Assembly (NCBI GenBank): GCA_017848855.1 | Contig: JAFIHF010000036.1 | Span: 30,954-94,953, forward strand | Direction of reading: 5' to 3' | Length of the DNA stretch: 64,000 bases | DNA from: Rhodanobacter denitrificans | GTDB taxonomy: Bacteria > Pseudomonadota > Gammaproteobacteria > Xanthomonadales > Rhodanobacteraceae | In this document: positions 54,607 to 64,000 of the stretch, piece after piece | Layout of the letters: every line of letters begins with the position of its first letter | Numbering within the stretch: the first letter of the stretch is position 1 | Program-made: the position numbers and the translations under genes | The notes under the pieces: model-generated | Told to the model about the DNA's origin: nothing | The model's input: only the letters and a program-made list of their open reading frames with translations | Databases searched by the model: none

Positions 54607-56685
54607 TCAGCGGCAGGCTGCGCTTTCGGCTGCCGGCGGCGGCAAGGCCAGGTACACCGTGCTCCACAGCTGGGCGGCGTTGGATTCGTCCTCGTGCGCC
54701 CCTTCGGCACCGAACGGCGCGATGCGGTAGCGGCCATCCGCATACGACCAGGACCACAGCTCCGAATTGCGCATCGCGTGCGCGGCGCAGATCGCCTGCC
54801 ACAGGCCGGCCTGCGCCTTGCCCAGCAGTGCCCGCGTCGGCGCCGGCAGGTCGCTGCGCGCCAGCTGGCGCTCGAGGCCGGCGGCCATCACCGCCTGCTG
54901 CCACGACCACACCACGGTGCCGTGGTAGGCCTGGTTGCCGAAGCGCGGCCATACCTCCTTGTCGGCGTAGGCGGGGTTGGCCACCAGCATGCCGATGGGC
55001 GTCATCAGCCCGGCCGGGAACGGCCGCGCGACATCGCCGACCACGCGATCCAGCACCGCCGCATTCGGCTTGCCGAACAGCAGCTGGAAGCCCACGTCGG
55101 TGTGCAGCACCGGCACCGGATGGCCCTGCGCATCCAGCGATATGGCGGGGAACTCCAGCGGCTTGCCGCCCAGCGCCGCCAGCGCGGCGGCGTCGCCCAC
55201 GCCGACCTGCGCGGCGTAATCGCGCGCCTGCTTGGCGGCCTGCTGCGCATCCCGGTGCACGGCGAACAGGCCGGGAGCCTTGGCGTCCCACACGTTCACG
55301 CCGGCGACCGCTGCGCGCAGCCGTTCGCGTTGCGCCGGCGTGGTGTAGCCGTCGAGCAGGCCGGCATCGAGGAAACGGCCGATCGCGCGCAAGGCGGCGG
55401 GCACCCAGACCACGTTGACGTCGTAGGGATAGCGGCCGCGGCCGATGCCCTCGTTGCTGTCGCGCCACTGCCCCACCGGGCTGCCGGGCTTGAGCGCGAT
55501 CAGGTTCGAATACACCGGCTGCCGCGCGAAGGCCATGCTGTGGTCGGCGACGAACAGCAGGTTGCGCACCAGCGCATCGCCGCGGCGTTGGCCATCGACA
55601 TGGCCGGCGAGGAAGGCGCGCGCATCGGCGCGGCCGCGCGCATCGTCCAGCAGCCAGGCGGCGGCGACCGGCGCCAGCATGTAGTTGCCGTCGATCATCG
55701 TGTAGTCGTAGATCGGTGCGTCGGACGGCTTGCCGCCGTCCTTGAGGTGCTGCAGCACCGCGAACTCGCCGATGCCCTCCTCGTGCGCCACCTCGCCCCC
55801 GGGCGACAACCGCGCCAACACCGAGCCGATGCCGGCGTCGATCGCCTCCGGCTGCAACACCGGCATCAGCAGGCGCAGCGACATCAGGGTGTCGCGGCCG
55901 AAATAGGTGTCGAAGCGCCAGGAGCCGGCGAGGAACTTCTGCCGGTAGCTGAGGAAGCGCAGCACGTCCTGGCTGCGGGTGTCGGGCTGCGCCTTTGCGT
56001 TGAGCAGATCGACGAGCGGCGTCAGCGGCGGCTCGCCGGTGCTCGCCGCGATGCGCAGGTGGAGCGCCGCGCCGGCGCGATCCGGCCGCAGCACGATGTG
56101 CCCGCCCTCGCGTGCGAAGCGGCCGTTGTCCGTGCTCAGCTCCAGCGCGTAACCGGGTGCGCCGTCCAACCGCTGGCGCTGCCAGCGGACGGAGCGTTCG
56201 GAAACCTGCGGCGTGGCCGCGACCTGCGCCGGGTAGCGCTGCTCCAGCTGGTAGTCGCGCAGCACACGGATGCTGCTCAGCACCGCGTCCTTCACCACCA
56301 GGCGATCGGCCGTCACCGTGGCATCGGCCTCGATGCCGTTCCAGGCATGGCCGGCTATCGTGCGGCGTTGCCCTTGCAGCTTGCCCAGCGTCCACTGCAC
56401 CGGCTTGGCGGTAGTCTCGAACCACACGCCGGTGCCGCTGTTGCCGGCCGGGAACGCCACCAGGATGCGCGGCTGGACACCGGAGCTGAGCAGCAGATGG
56501 GCTGCGGTGCCGCCGTCCTGGTAGAACGCGTTCTGGATCTGCCCTTCGGCGATGCGGAACTGCAGCGGCGCCGCGACCAGCGATAGCGCCGGCGACATCG
56601 CCAGCACAGCAGCCAGCAGCATCGAGGCAGGCCGCCTGCCCCTGACGACTCCGGCCATCGTCCGCATCGATATCCGCCTGCGCAT
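54607..56685 (-). CDS. Exported six-hairpin glycosidase-like protein
   Basis: A 692-residue protein. GGGAGAGG precedes the ATG at 56685; an arginine-rich start and hydrophobic segment (SMLLAAVLAMSPALSLVAA) form a signal sequence. The N-terminal half is beta-rich. The C-terminal half resembles (alpha/alpha)6 glycosidases of the GH63/debranching kind: WRFDTYFGRDTLMSLRLLMP, HEEGIGEFAVLQHLKDGG, YDYTMIDGNYML and GTVVWSWQQAVMAAGLERQL. I cannot assign a GH family or catalytic acids with confidence. It diverges from tdh. The gene is single, with no co-directional partner within 100 bases. Confidence 0.65.
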   Translation of the reverse strand: MRRRISMRTMAGVVRGRRPASMLLAAVLAMSPALSLVAAPLQFRIAEGQIQNAFYQDGGTAAHLLLSSGVQPRILVAFPAGNSGTGVWFETTAKPVQWTLGKLQGQRRTIAGHAWNGIEADATVTADRLVVKDAVLSSIRVLRDYQLEQRYPAQVAATPQVSERSVRWQRQRLDGAPGYALELSTDNGRFAREGGHIVLRPDRAGAALHLRIAASTGEPPLTPLVDLLNAKAQPDTRSQDVLRFLSYRQKFLAGSWRFDTYFGRDTLMSLRLLMPVLQPEAIDAGIGSVLARLSPGGEVAHEEGIGEFAVLQHLKDGGKPSDAPIYDYTMIDGNYMLAPVAAAWLLDDARGRADARAFLAGHVDGQRRGDALVRNLLFVADHSMAFARQPVYSNLIALKPGSPVGQWRDSNEGIGRGRYPYDVNVVWVPAALRAIGRFLDAGLLDGYTTPAQRERLRAAVAGVNVWDAKAPGLFAVHRDAQQAAKQARDYAAQVGVGDAAALAALGGKPLEFPAISLDAQGHPVPVLHTDVGFQLLFGKPNAAVLDRVVGDVARPFPAGLMTPIGMLVANPAYADKEVWPRFGNQAYHGTVVWSWQQAVMAAGLERQLARSDLPAPTRALLGKAQAGLWQAICAAHAMRNSELWSWSYADGRYRIAPFGAEGAHEDESNAAQLWSTVYLALPPPAAESAACR

Positions 56686-56782
56686 ACGCCTCTCCCGTCC
56701 GTCCGCTCTTGCCAGCGTGAACTTAAACACAAGGCTGGGCGACCACAACCGTTGCCCGCGGCAGATCCTGGGGGCGCCGCCG

Positions 56783-56788
56783 TATAAT
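56783..56788 (+). promoter_or_regulatory. -10 element of tdh
   Basis: TATAAT lies 44 bases before the tdh ATG at 56832. It rules out the in-frame ATG at 56787, which overlaps it. No good -35 is seen. Confidence 0.55.
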
Positions 56789-56831
56789 GTCGGACATTCG
56801 CCCACAACCCGGGCCAGCCACTGGAAACCCC

Positions 56832-57866
56832 ATGCCGCAGACGATGAAAGCCCTGGTCAAGCGCAAGCCCGAGCAGGGCATCTGGATGGAAGAAGTGCCG
56901 GTGCCCGAGGTCGGCCCGAACGAGGTGCTGATCAAGCTGGAGAAGACCGCGATCTGCGGCACCGACCTGCACATCTACAAGTGGGACGAGTGGAGCCAGC
57001 GCACGATCAAGCCCGGCCTCACCATCGGCCACGAGTTCGTGGGCCGCATCGTGGAGATCGGCCCCGGCGTCACCGGCTACAAGGTGGGCGACCGCGTCTC
57101 GGCCGAGGGCCACATCGTCTGCGGCCACTGCCGCAACTGCCGCGCCGGCCGCCAGCACCTGTGCCCGAACACCGTGGGCATCGGCGTGAACCGCAACGGC
57201 GCGTTCGCCGAATACATGACCATGCCGGCCTCCAACCTGTGGCCGATCCCCGACCAGATCCCGTCCGAGCTGGCCGCGTTCTTCGACCCCTACGGCAACG
57301 CCGCGCACTGCGCGCTGGAGTTCGACCTGATCGGCGAAGACGTGCTGATCACCGGCGCCGGCCCGATCGGCATCATCGCCGCCGGCATCGCCAAGCACGT
57401 GGGCGCGCGCAACGTGGTGGTCACCGACGTCAACGACTACCGCCTGAAGCTCGCCGCCGACATGGGCGCCACCCGCGTGGTGAACGTGGCGAACCAGTCG
57501 CTGAAGGACGTGATGAAGGACCTGCACATGGAAGGCTTCGACGTGGGCCTGGAGATGAGCGGCAACCCGCGCGCGTTCAACGACATGCTCGACTGCATGT
57601 ACCACGGCGGCAAGATCGCCCTGCTCGGCATCCAGCCCAAGGGCGCCGGCATCGACTGGGACAAGGTGATCTTCAAGGGCCTCACCCTGCAGGGCATCTA
57701 CGGCCGCAAGATGTACGAGACCTGGTACAAGATGACCCAGATGGTGCTCACCGGCTTCCCGCTGCAGAAGGTGCTCACCCACCAGATCCACATCGACGAC
57801 TTCCAGAAGGGCTTCGACCTGATGGACGCCGGCCATTGCGGCAAGGTGGTCTGTTCCTGGAACTGA
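56832..57866 (+). CDS. tdh: L-threonine 3-dehydrogenase
   Basis: A 344-residue zinc MDR dehydrogenase. [18 protein letters not shown] contains the catalytic-zinc Cys42 and the Tdh signature; the structural zinc site is [15 protein letters not shown]. The Rossmann motif is [20 protein letters not shown]. It oxidises threonine to 2-amino-3-oxobutyrate with NAD. The start could also be the ATG 4 codons later (MKALV), as in E. coli. Its usual partner kbl lies 4 kb downstream, beyond the DUF748 gene. Confidence 0.96.
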   Translation: MPQTMKALVKRKPEQGIWMEEVPVPEVGPNEVLIKLEKTAICGTDLHIYKWDEWSQRTIKPGLTIGHEFVGRIVEIGPGVTGYKVGDRVSAEGHIVCGHCRNCRAGRQHLCPNTVGIGVNRNGAFAEYMTMPASNLWPIPDQIPSELAAFFDPYGNAAHCALEFDLIGEDVLITGAGPIGIIAAGIAKHVGARNVVVTDVNDYRLKLAADMGATRVVNVANQSLKDVMKDLHMEGFDVGLEMSGNPRAFNDMLDCMYHGGKIALLGIQPKGAGIDWDKVIFKGLTLQGIYGRKMYETWYKMTQMVLTGFPLQKVLTHQIHIDDFQKGFDLMDAGHCGKVVCSWN

Positions 57867-58014
57867 CGCGCGCTCGCGACGACGGCGCGCCGCCGCCGTC
57901 GCGACACCTCGACGCGGCATCTGCATAAACTTCCCCGGTCCGGCACGGCTGCCGGCCAGGGGGAAGCCTCCGGCGATTCGCGCCGGTCCGACACGCCAAC
58001 GGGATACCGCCAGC

Positions 58015-61000
58015 ATGAACGATCCTCGCCCACCGGCAGCTTCCCGCCTGGCGATGGTGCGCGACCGCGCAGAACGGTTGTATCGCTCGCATCGCCTGCG
58101 CAAGGCCGCCCTGATCGCCGCCATCGTGCTGGTCGTGTTCGGCCTGCTCGGCTTCTTCGCCGCGCCGCCGATCATCCGCAGCCAGATCGAGCAGCGTGCA
58201 TCGGCCGCACTGCAGCGCCCGGTCAGCGTGGGCGCCGTGCACCTGAATCCGTACACGCTGCGGCTGCAGCTGGACCGGTTGCACATCGCCGACCGCGACG
58301 GCAAGTCGGCCTTCGTCGACATCGACCAGGCCGTCGTCAATGCGTCGTGGGCTTCGCTGTTCCGCATGGCGCCGGTGCTGGACGAGCTGACCCTGCGGCA
58401 CCCGCGCATCCGCATCGAGCGCACCGGCGAGCAGCGCTTCAACTTCAGCGACATCCTCGATCGCATCGACGCGACGCCGCCCGACCCGAAGGCGTCGCCG
58501 CTCCGCTTCGCGCTCTCCAACATCAGCGTGCACGACGGCGACATCGAGTTCGCCGACGACGTGCTCAAGGCCAACCACCGCGTGAGCCGGCTGGAACTGG
58601 GCATCCCGTTCATCGCGAACCTGCCCAGCGACACCGACGTGTTCGTGCAGCCGCTGCTGTCGATGCAGGTGGACGGCAGCCCGCTGCGCGTGGACGGCCA
58701 CACCAAGCCGTTCGCCGGCAACCGCGAGTCGACCGTCGATTTCCGGCTCGATCGCCTCGATCTCGCGCGCTACCTCGCCTACGTGCCGGCGAAGCTGCCG
58801 GTGGCGATCCCCAAGGGCCTGCTCAGCGGCGAGCTCACCCTGCATTTCGTGCAGGCCAGGCCCACGCCGCAACTGCAACTCACCGGCAAGCTGCAACTGG
58901 ACGACTTCGTGCTCGACAGCAGCGACGGCCAGCCCATCCTGAGCCTGGGCAAGGGCAGCGCGGATCTCGCCGACGTGCAGCCGCTGCAATCGCGCTACGC
59001 ACTGGCCGCACTCGCGCTCGACGACGCGCAACTGCATTACACCGCCGGCGCCGACGGCCACAGCAACTTCGATACGCTGACGGCGACTCCGGCGAAACCG
59101 GCCAGCGACGCGAAAACCCAGCCGACCGACCTGCGCATCGCCTCGCTGACGCTGGCCGACAGCGGCATCCACTACAGCGACGCCAGCGGCGGCAAGATCG
59201 ACCTGTCCCAGCTGCACGGCAGCATCCAGGGCCTGAGCCTGCTGCCCGCCCCACCGGCCAAGATGGACATGGGCGCGCAGTTCTTCGGCGGCCAGCTGGG
59301 CCTGAAGGGCAACCTGGACCTCGCCCGCAGCACGCTCGCCGCCGCACTGAACCTGCAGCAGGTGGAGCTGGCGCCGCTGCAGCCGGCCGTTTATCCGGAA
59401 CTGGCCGCGCACGTGGCCAAGGGCAAGCTCGATGCCGGCGGCCAGCTCCAATTGGATTGGGGCAAGCCGTTCAACGTGCACCTGGCCGACGCGCACGCCA
59501 CGGTCGGCGACTTCGCGCTGGAGCCGCAGTCCAAGGGCCGCGCTTCGCCGCTGGCGTGGGACCGCCTGGACGCGGAGATCAAGCAGGTCGACCTCGCGAC
59601 GCAGCAGGCACAGCTGGGCACGCTCAAGGCGTCGGGCCTGCGCGTGGACGCGCAGCGCCAACGCAACCAGCGCATCAACCTCGTCGAGCTGCTCGCCGCC
59701 AGGCACGCACCGGCGAAGAAGAAGGCCGCTGCGTCCGCGCCGCCATGGCACTGGAGCATCGCGCAGCTGGCCTTCGACAAGTCCGCGATCGCCTTCGAGG
59801 ATCTCGCTGCCGGCGCCAAGCCGGTGAAGATCAAGGTCGATGCGCTCAGCGGCAGCCTGGACGGGGTGAGCGACAAGCTCAACCAGCCGAGCGCGATGAA
59901 ACTGGCGGGCACCGTGGGCAAGGGCAGCTTTTCCGCCAGCGGCCGGCTGCAACCGCTGCCGACCGTGGCCGACATCCAGCTCGACACCCGCCACCTGGAC
60001 ATCGCCAGCTTCGAGCCGTACATCCGCGTGCCGCTGAACGTGACCATTTCCAGCGCGCGCATCAGCAGCAAGGGCCGGCTGCATTACGACGGCCGCCACG
60101 CCGAACCGAGGCTGACCTACCGCGGCAACGCGGCGCTGGAACAGGTGCGCGTGCAGGACAAGCTCACCGGCGACGATTTCCTGCGCTGGCGCACGCTGAG
60201 CGGGGAGCAGCTCGATATCGCCTACGGCATCGGCGCGCCGCGCCTGCACGTGGGCAGCGTGGTGCTCAGCTCGTTCTACGCACGCATGATCGTCAATGCC
60301 AACGGCACGCTGAACCTGGCGGAGGTGGTGGCCAATCCCGAGGCGGCGCCGGTTTCGGTGACCCGCGCCGCCAACGAGCAACCGCCGGCGGCGGCCCAGC
60401 CGGCTCCCGCCGCCTCCGCAGCGCCGCCTGCCACCACGGCGGCGCCTGCGCTGGCCGCCGCGCCGGCAACGGCCGCTTCCGCCGCGGCACCCGCCGCCGA
60501 CATCCACCTCGGCGGCATCACCCTCGTCAACGGCCAGCTCAACTACACCGACAACTTCATCAAGCCGAACTACACCGCCAACCTCACCAGGCTCACCGGC
60601 AAGATCGGCGCCTTCGGCACCACGCCGGGCGATCCGCCGGCCGAGCTGGCGGTGCAGGCGGCGATGAACGACAACGCGCCGGTCGACATCGACGGAACCA
60701 TCAACCCGCTGCAGCCGGTGGCCTTCCTCGACATCAAGGGCAAGGCCAACGAGGTGGAGCTGACCGGCCTGAGCGCCTATTCCACCAAGTACACCGGCTA
60801 CCCGATCACGGCGGGCAAGCTCACGGTGGACGTCCACTACATGCTGGACCAGCGCAAGCTCAACGCCGACAACCACATCTTCATCACCCAGCTGACCTTC
60901 GGCGAGCGCAACGAGAGTCCCGGCATCCGGCATCTGCCGGTGAAGCTCGCGGTGGCGCTGCTGAAGGACACGCAGGGCAACATCGACGTGAACGTGCCGG

Positions 61001-61707
61001 TGTCCGGTTCGCTGGACGATCCACAGTTCAGCCTGGGCGGCCTGATCTGGCGCGCGATCGGCAACCTGATCGCGAAGGCGGCCACGGCGCCGTTCCGCCT
61101 GCTGGGCATGGCCTTCGGCGGCGCCAACCACGAGGACCTGGGCTACGTGGAATTCGCCCCCGGCTCCGCCGTGCTGGACAAGAACGCGCAGGAGCGGCTC
61201 GGCAAGATCGTCGCCATGCTCACGCAGAAGACCTCGCTGGACCTCGACATCACCGGTCGCGTCGATCCGTCGAAGGACCAGGACGGGCTGCGCAAGGTCA
61301 CGGTGGACAACCTGGTGCGCCGCGCGAAGCTGCTCGACCAGGAGGGCAAGCACGCCGACACCTCCGATGCCGCGCTCGCCGCGGTCGAGATCACGCCGGA
61401 CGAGTACGACAAGTACCTCAAGCGCGCGTACAAGGAGGACGACTTCAAGGGCAAGCCGAAGAACATCATCGGCCTCAAGAAGTCGCTCGAACCCGACGAG
61501 ATGCGCAGCCTGATGGAAACCAACGTCCCCACCGACGAGGCCGCCATGCGTGAACTGGCGCAGCGCCGCGCCGCCGCGGTGCAGGCGTGGCTGAAGGGCA
61601 AGCTGGACGACAAGCGCGTCTCGCTCAAGGCGCCCAAGCTCGACGCCAAGGGCATCGACGACAAGGGCAAGACGACACGCGTCGAGTTCGGCCTGCACCA
61701 GGGCTGA
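58015..61707 (+). CDS. DUF748/AsmA-like giant envelope protein
   Basis: A 1230-residue protein. One N-terminal membrane anchor (about 30-55, AALIAAIVLVVFGLLGFFAA) is followed by a long repetitive beta-rich body of the DUF748/AsmA-like type (VHLNPYTLRLQLDRLHIADR, LRFALSNISVHDGDIEFAD). An Ala/Pro-rich linker (about 785-828) separates this from a C-terminal part with SKYTGYPI-like and DVNVPVSGSLDDPQFSLGG motifs, then an OmpA-like segment (YVEFAPGSAVLDKNAQERL). AsmA-like proteins may bridge the periplasm and move phospholipids; the role here is inferred. It splits tdh from kbl. Confidence 0.85.
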   Translation: MNDPRPPAASRLAMVRDRAERLYRSHRLRKAALIAAIVLVVFGLLGFFAAPPIIRSQIEQRASAALQRPVSVGAVHLNPYTLRLQLDRLHIADRDGKSAFVDIDQAVVNASWASLFRMAPVLDELTLRHPRIRIERTGEQRFNFSDILDRIDATPPDPKASPLRFALSNISVHDGDIEFADDVLKANHRVSRLELGIPFIANLPSDTDVFVQPLLSMQVDGSPLRVDGHTKPFAGNRESTVDFRLDRLDLARYLAYVPAKLPVAIPKGLLSGELTLHFVQARPTPQLQLTGKLQLDDFVLDSSDGQPILSLGKGSADLADVQPLQSRYALAALALDDAQLHYTAGADGHSNFDTLTATPAKPASDAKTQPTDLRIASLTLADSGIHYSDASGGKIDLSQLHGSIQGLSLLPAPPAKMDMGAQFFGGQLGLKGNLDLARSTLAAALNLQQVELAPLQPAVYPELAAHVAKGKLDAGGQLQLDWGKPFNVHLADAHATVGDFALEPQSKGRASPLAWDRLDAEIKQVDLATQQAQLGTLKASGLRVDAQRQRNQRINLVELLAARHAPAKKKAAASAPPWHWSIAQLAFDKSAIAFEDLAAGAKPVKIKVDALSGSLDGVSDKLNQPSAMKLAGTVGKGSFSASGRLQPLPTVADIQLDTRHLDIASFEPYIRVPLNVTISSARISSKGRLHYDGRHAEPRLTYRGNAALEQVRVQDKLTGDDFLRWRTLSGEQLDIAYGIGAPRLHVGSVVLSSFYARMIVNANGTLNLAEVVANPEAAPVSVTRAANEQPPAAAQPAPAASAAPPATTAAPALAAAPATAASAAAPAADIHLGGITLVNGQLNYTDNFIKPNYTANLTRLTGKIGAFGTTPGDPPAELAVQAAMNDNAPVDIDGTINPLQPVAFLDIKGKANEVELTGLSAYSTKYTGYPITAGKLTVDVHYMLDQRKLNADNHIFITQLTFGERNESPGIRHLPVKLAVALLKDTQGNIDVNVPVSGSLDDPQFSLGGLIWRAIGNLIAKAATAPFRLLGMAFGGANHEDLGYVEFAPGSAVLDKNAQERLGKIVAMLTQKTSLDLDITGRVDPSKDQDGLRKVTVDNLVRRAKLLDQEGKHADTSDAALAAVEITPDEYDKYLKRAYKEDDFKGKPKNIIGLKKSLEPDEMRSLMETNVPTDEAAMRELAQRRAAAVQAWLKGKLDDKRVSLKAPKLDAKGIDDKGKTTRVEFGLHQG

Positions 61708-61818
61708 GCCCGGCCGCCGCCCTGCCCGGCGACGAACGCGATCCCCGGCCCTGCGCTTCCTTCCCAGCCAGGGCCTCCGGGATCAAAATAGATATTTGAC
61801 CCAACGGACCATCTCCCC

Positions 61819-63012
<1,194 letters not shown>

Positions 63013-63013
63013 T

Positions 63014-63772
63014 TCAACGCCGTCTGAGCGCCGCCACCTCGGCGGCGCTCAGGTGCCGCCACTGCCCTTTCGGCAGCTCGCCCAGCGCCAGCGGCCCGAT
63101 CGCTACCCGCACCAGCCGCAGCACCTCGAAACCCAGCGCCGCCAGCAGGCGGCGGATATGTCGGTTGCGGCCCTCGTCCAGCACCACTTCCAGCCAGGCG
63201 TTCTTCCCGCCTGCGCGCAGCAGCGTGGCGCGTCGCGCCTTCAGCAGCTCGTCGCCCTCGCGGATGCCCGCCAGCATCGCCGCCAGCGCGCCCGCATCCG
63301 GCAGCCCGGCCACCTGCACGTGATAGGTCTTGTCGAGATGCGTGGCCGGCTCGGTGATGCCGGCCGCCCACTCGCTGTCGTTGCTCAAAAGCAGCAGGCC
63401 CTCGCTGGCCTTGTCCAGCCGCCCCACCGGGCCGATCCACGGCAGACCGGTCTCGCGCAGCAGGTCGTACACCGTGTCGCGCCCGCGCTCGTCGGCGGCG
63501 CTCACCACGATGCCGCGCGGCTTGTTGAGCGCGAGATAGACGCGCGCGGCCGCGTCGACGGGTGCGCCGTCCAGGCTGATCCGCTGGCGCCCGGCCACCA
63601 CGGGGTACTCGGGATCGCGCACCAGCTTGCCATCCACGGCCACCCGCCCGGCGCGCACGGCCAGTTCGGCCTGGCTGCGCGAGCACACGCCCAGCTTGCT
63701 GAGCACGCGCGCCACGCCGTGGCGCTTGCCGCCTTCGGGCGGGGATGGTGCGGGTTTTCGGATATGGGCCAT
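63014..63772 (-). CDS. S4-domain rRNA pseudouridine synthase (RluB/RsuA family)
   Basis: A 252-residue protein. The N-terminal S4 RNA-binding domain (VARVLSKLGVCSRSQAELAV, GRVAVDG) precedes the pseudouridine synthase domain with the catalytic Asp in VGRLDKASEGLLLLSND and the downstream EGRNRHIRRLLAALG. It belongs to the RsuA/RluB/E/F branch; which rRNA uridine is modified cannot be said. I use the ATG at 63772 with GGTGG upstream; the longer frame starts inside the terminator of the ompA-family gene. It converges on kbl with a 1-base gap. Confidence 0.92.
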   Translation of the reverse strand: MAHIRKPAPSPPEGGKRHGVARVLSKLGVCSRSQAELAVRAGRVAVDGKLVRDPEYPVVAGRQRISLDGAPVDAAARVYLALNKPRGIVVSAADERGRDTVYDLLRETGLPWIGPVGRLDKASEGLLLLSNDSEWAAGITEPATHLDKTYHVQVAGLPDAGALAAMLAGIREGDELLKARRATLLRAGGKNAWLEVVLDEGRNRHIRRLLAALGFEVLRLVRVAIGPLALGELPKGQWRHLSAAEVAALRRR

Positions 63773-63792
63773 GCAACCACCGATCAAAGAAA

Positions 63793-63814
63793 AAGCCCGG
63801 CATGCGCCGGGCTT
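63793..63814 (-). terminator. Terminator of the OmpA-family gene
   Basis: AAGCCCGGC and GCCGGGCTT form a 9-bp stem around a 4-base loop. On the minus strand it is followed by TTTCTTTG and lies 27 bases after the stop. Confidence 0.88.
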
Positions 63815-63840
63815 CTTCATGACACTGCAAGCAAGTCCGC

Positions 63841-64000
63841 TTACTGCTGGACCTGCATCTCCACGCGGCGGTTCTGCGCCCGGCCCGCGTCGGTGGCGTT
63901 GTCGCCGATCGGGTCGTTCGCACCGTGGCCGATCGGGCCTTCCAGACGGCTCGCGGCGATGCCGTGGCTGGTCAGGTAGTCATACACGATCTGCGCACGA
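63841..64000 (-). CDS. OmpA-family protein, C-terminal end
   Basis: The last 52 codons of a gene that enters from the right edge. They translate to RAQIVYDYLTSHGIAASRLE, then GPIGHGANDPIGDN, then AGRAQNRRVEMQVQQ and TAA. The peptidoglycan-binding OmpA C-terminal domain ends in exactly this NRRVE motif. The rest, including any barrel or lipoprotein signal, is outside the window. Confidence 0.88.
   Translation of the reverse strand, partial: RAQIVYDYLTSHGIAASRLEGPIGHGANDPIGDNATDAGRAQNRRVEMQVQQ

Noticed and set aside
57875-57910. Terminator after tdh
   Set aside because: TCGCGACG can pair with CGTCGCGA, but the loop is imperfect and no T run follows.
57775-61698. A 1307-codon open frame antisense to the DUF748 gene
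   Set aside because: The plus-strand protein has a membrane anchor and family motifs; the antisense frame is low-complexity and lacks a start with a ribosome-binding site.

Overview
This is a GC-rich chromosomal window from a gammaproteobacterium, most likely of the Xanthomonadales/Lysobacterales (Rhodanobacteraceae-like). The reasons are the conserved block miaA-hfq-hflX-hflK-hflC-purA, two S46 dipeptidyl-peptidases side by side, a tRNA-Leu(CAG) gene for the dominant CUG codon, GTG and TTG starts, and palindromic repeats of the kind common in that order. This placement is inference from gene content. No plasmid, prophage or CRISPR signal is visible.

Layout. 1-6.1 kb: the 3' part of a GH2 glycoside hydrolase, a guanidinium exporter behind a guanidine-II riboswitch, a small membrane protein, rlmB and rnr. 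6.2-8.1 kb: tRNA-Leu with a near-consensus promoter and a terminator, a relic of a tyrosine integrase, and an AbiEi/AbiEii toxin-antitoxin pair with an inverted-repeat operator. This looks like the remnant of a tRNA-associated island. 8.1-27 kb: a large locus built around a MalT-type LuxR regulator. It holds an RND/MMPL transporter, a YCF48-like protein, DUF1329, a universal-stress/hemerythrin fusion, a quinone oxidoreductase, a TauD-type dioxygenase, a beta-keto acid cleavage enzyme, an MFS transporter, an alpha/beta hydrolase, a DsbA-like oxidoreductase, a DUF1302 outer-membrane protein and a fatty acid-CoA ligase. Three leaders in this locus carry the same element, CCCCC-N8-GGGGGGGG, each pointing toward its target genes. 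I propose it as the regulator's operator. Together they look like an uptake and breakdown system for a hydrophobic or acyl substrate that I cannot name.

27-34.1 kb: a tandem glycine riboswitch with gcvP, then ovoA-ovoB for ovothiol synthesis. 34.1-43.2 kb: mqsR-mqsA with an operator inside its promoter, a VOC protein, an M1 aminopeptidase, msrA and msrB downstream of an ECF sigma/anti-sigma pair, a subtilase, and a secreted low-complexity protein whose predicted mature N-terminus matches that of the subtilase. 43.2-50 kb: purA, hflC, hflK, hflX, hfq and miaA. purA carries a duplicated 5' end that makes a 17-codon decoy frame, and hflX contains an in-frame palindromic repeat. 50-64 kb: two S46 peptidases, a secreted glycosidase-like protein, tdh, a large DUF748/AsmA-like protein, kbl, an S4-domain pseudouridine synthase and the 3' end of an OmpA-family gene.

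Themes that link genes are glycine and threonine metabolism (gcvP, tdh, kbl), thiol and methionine-sulfoxide defence (ovoAB, msrAB), and peptide use (M1, S46 and S8 peptidases). The most unusual items are the LuxR-controlled locus with its repeated G/C operator, the bipartite repeat family with compensatory stem changes (one copy inside hflX), and the duplicated purA start.
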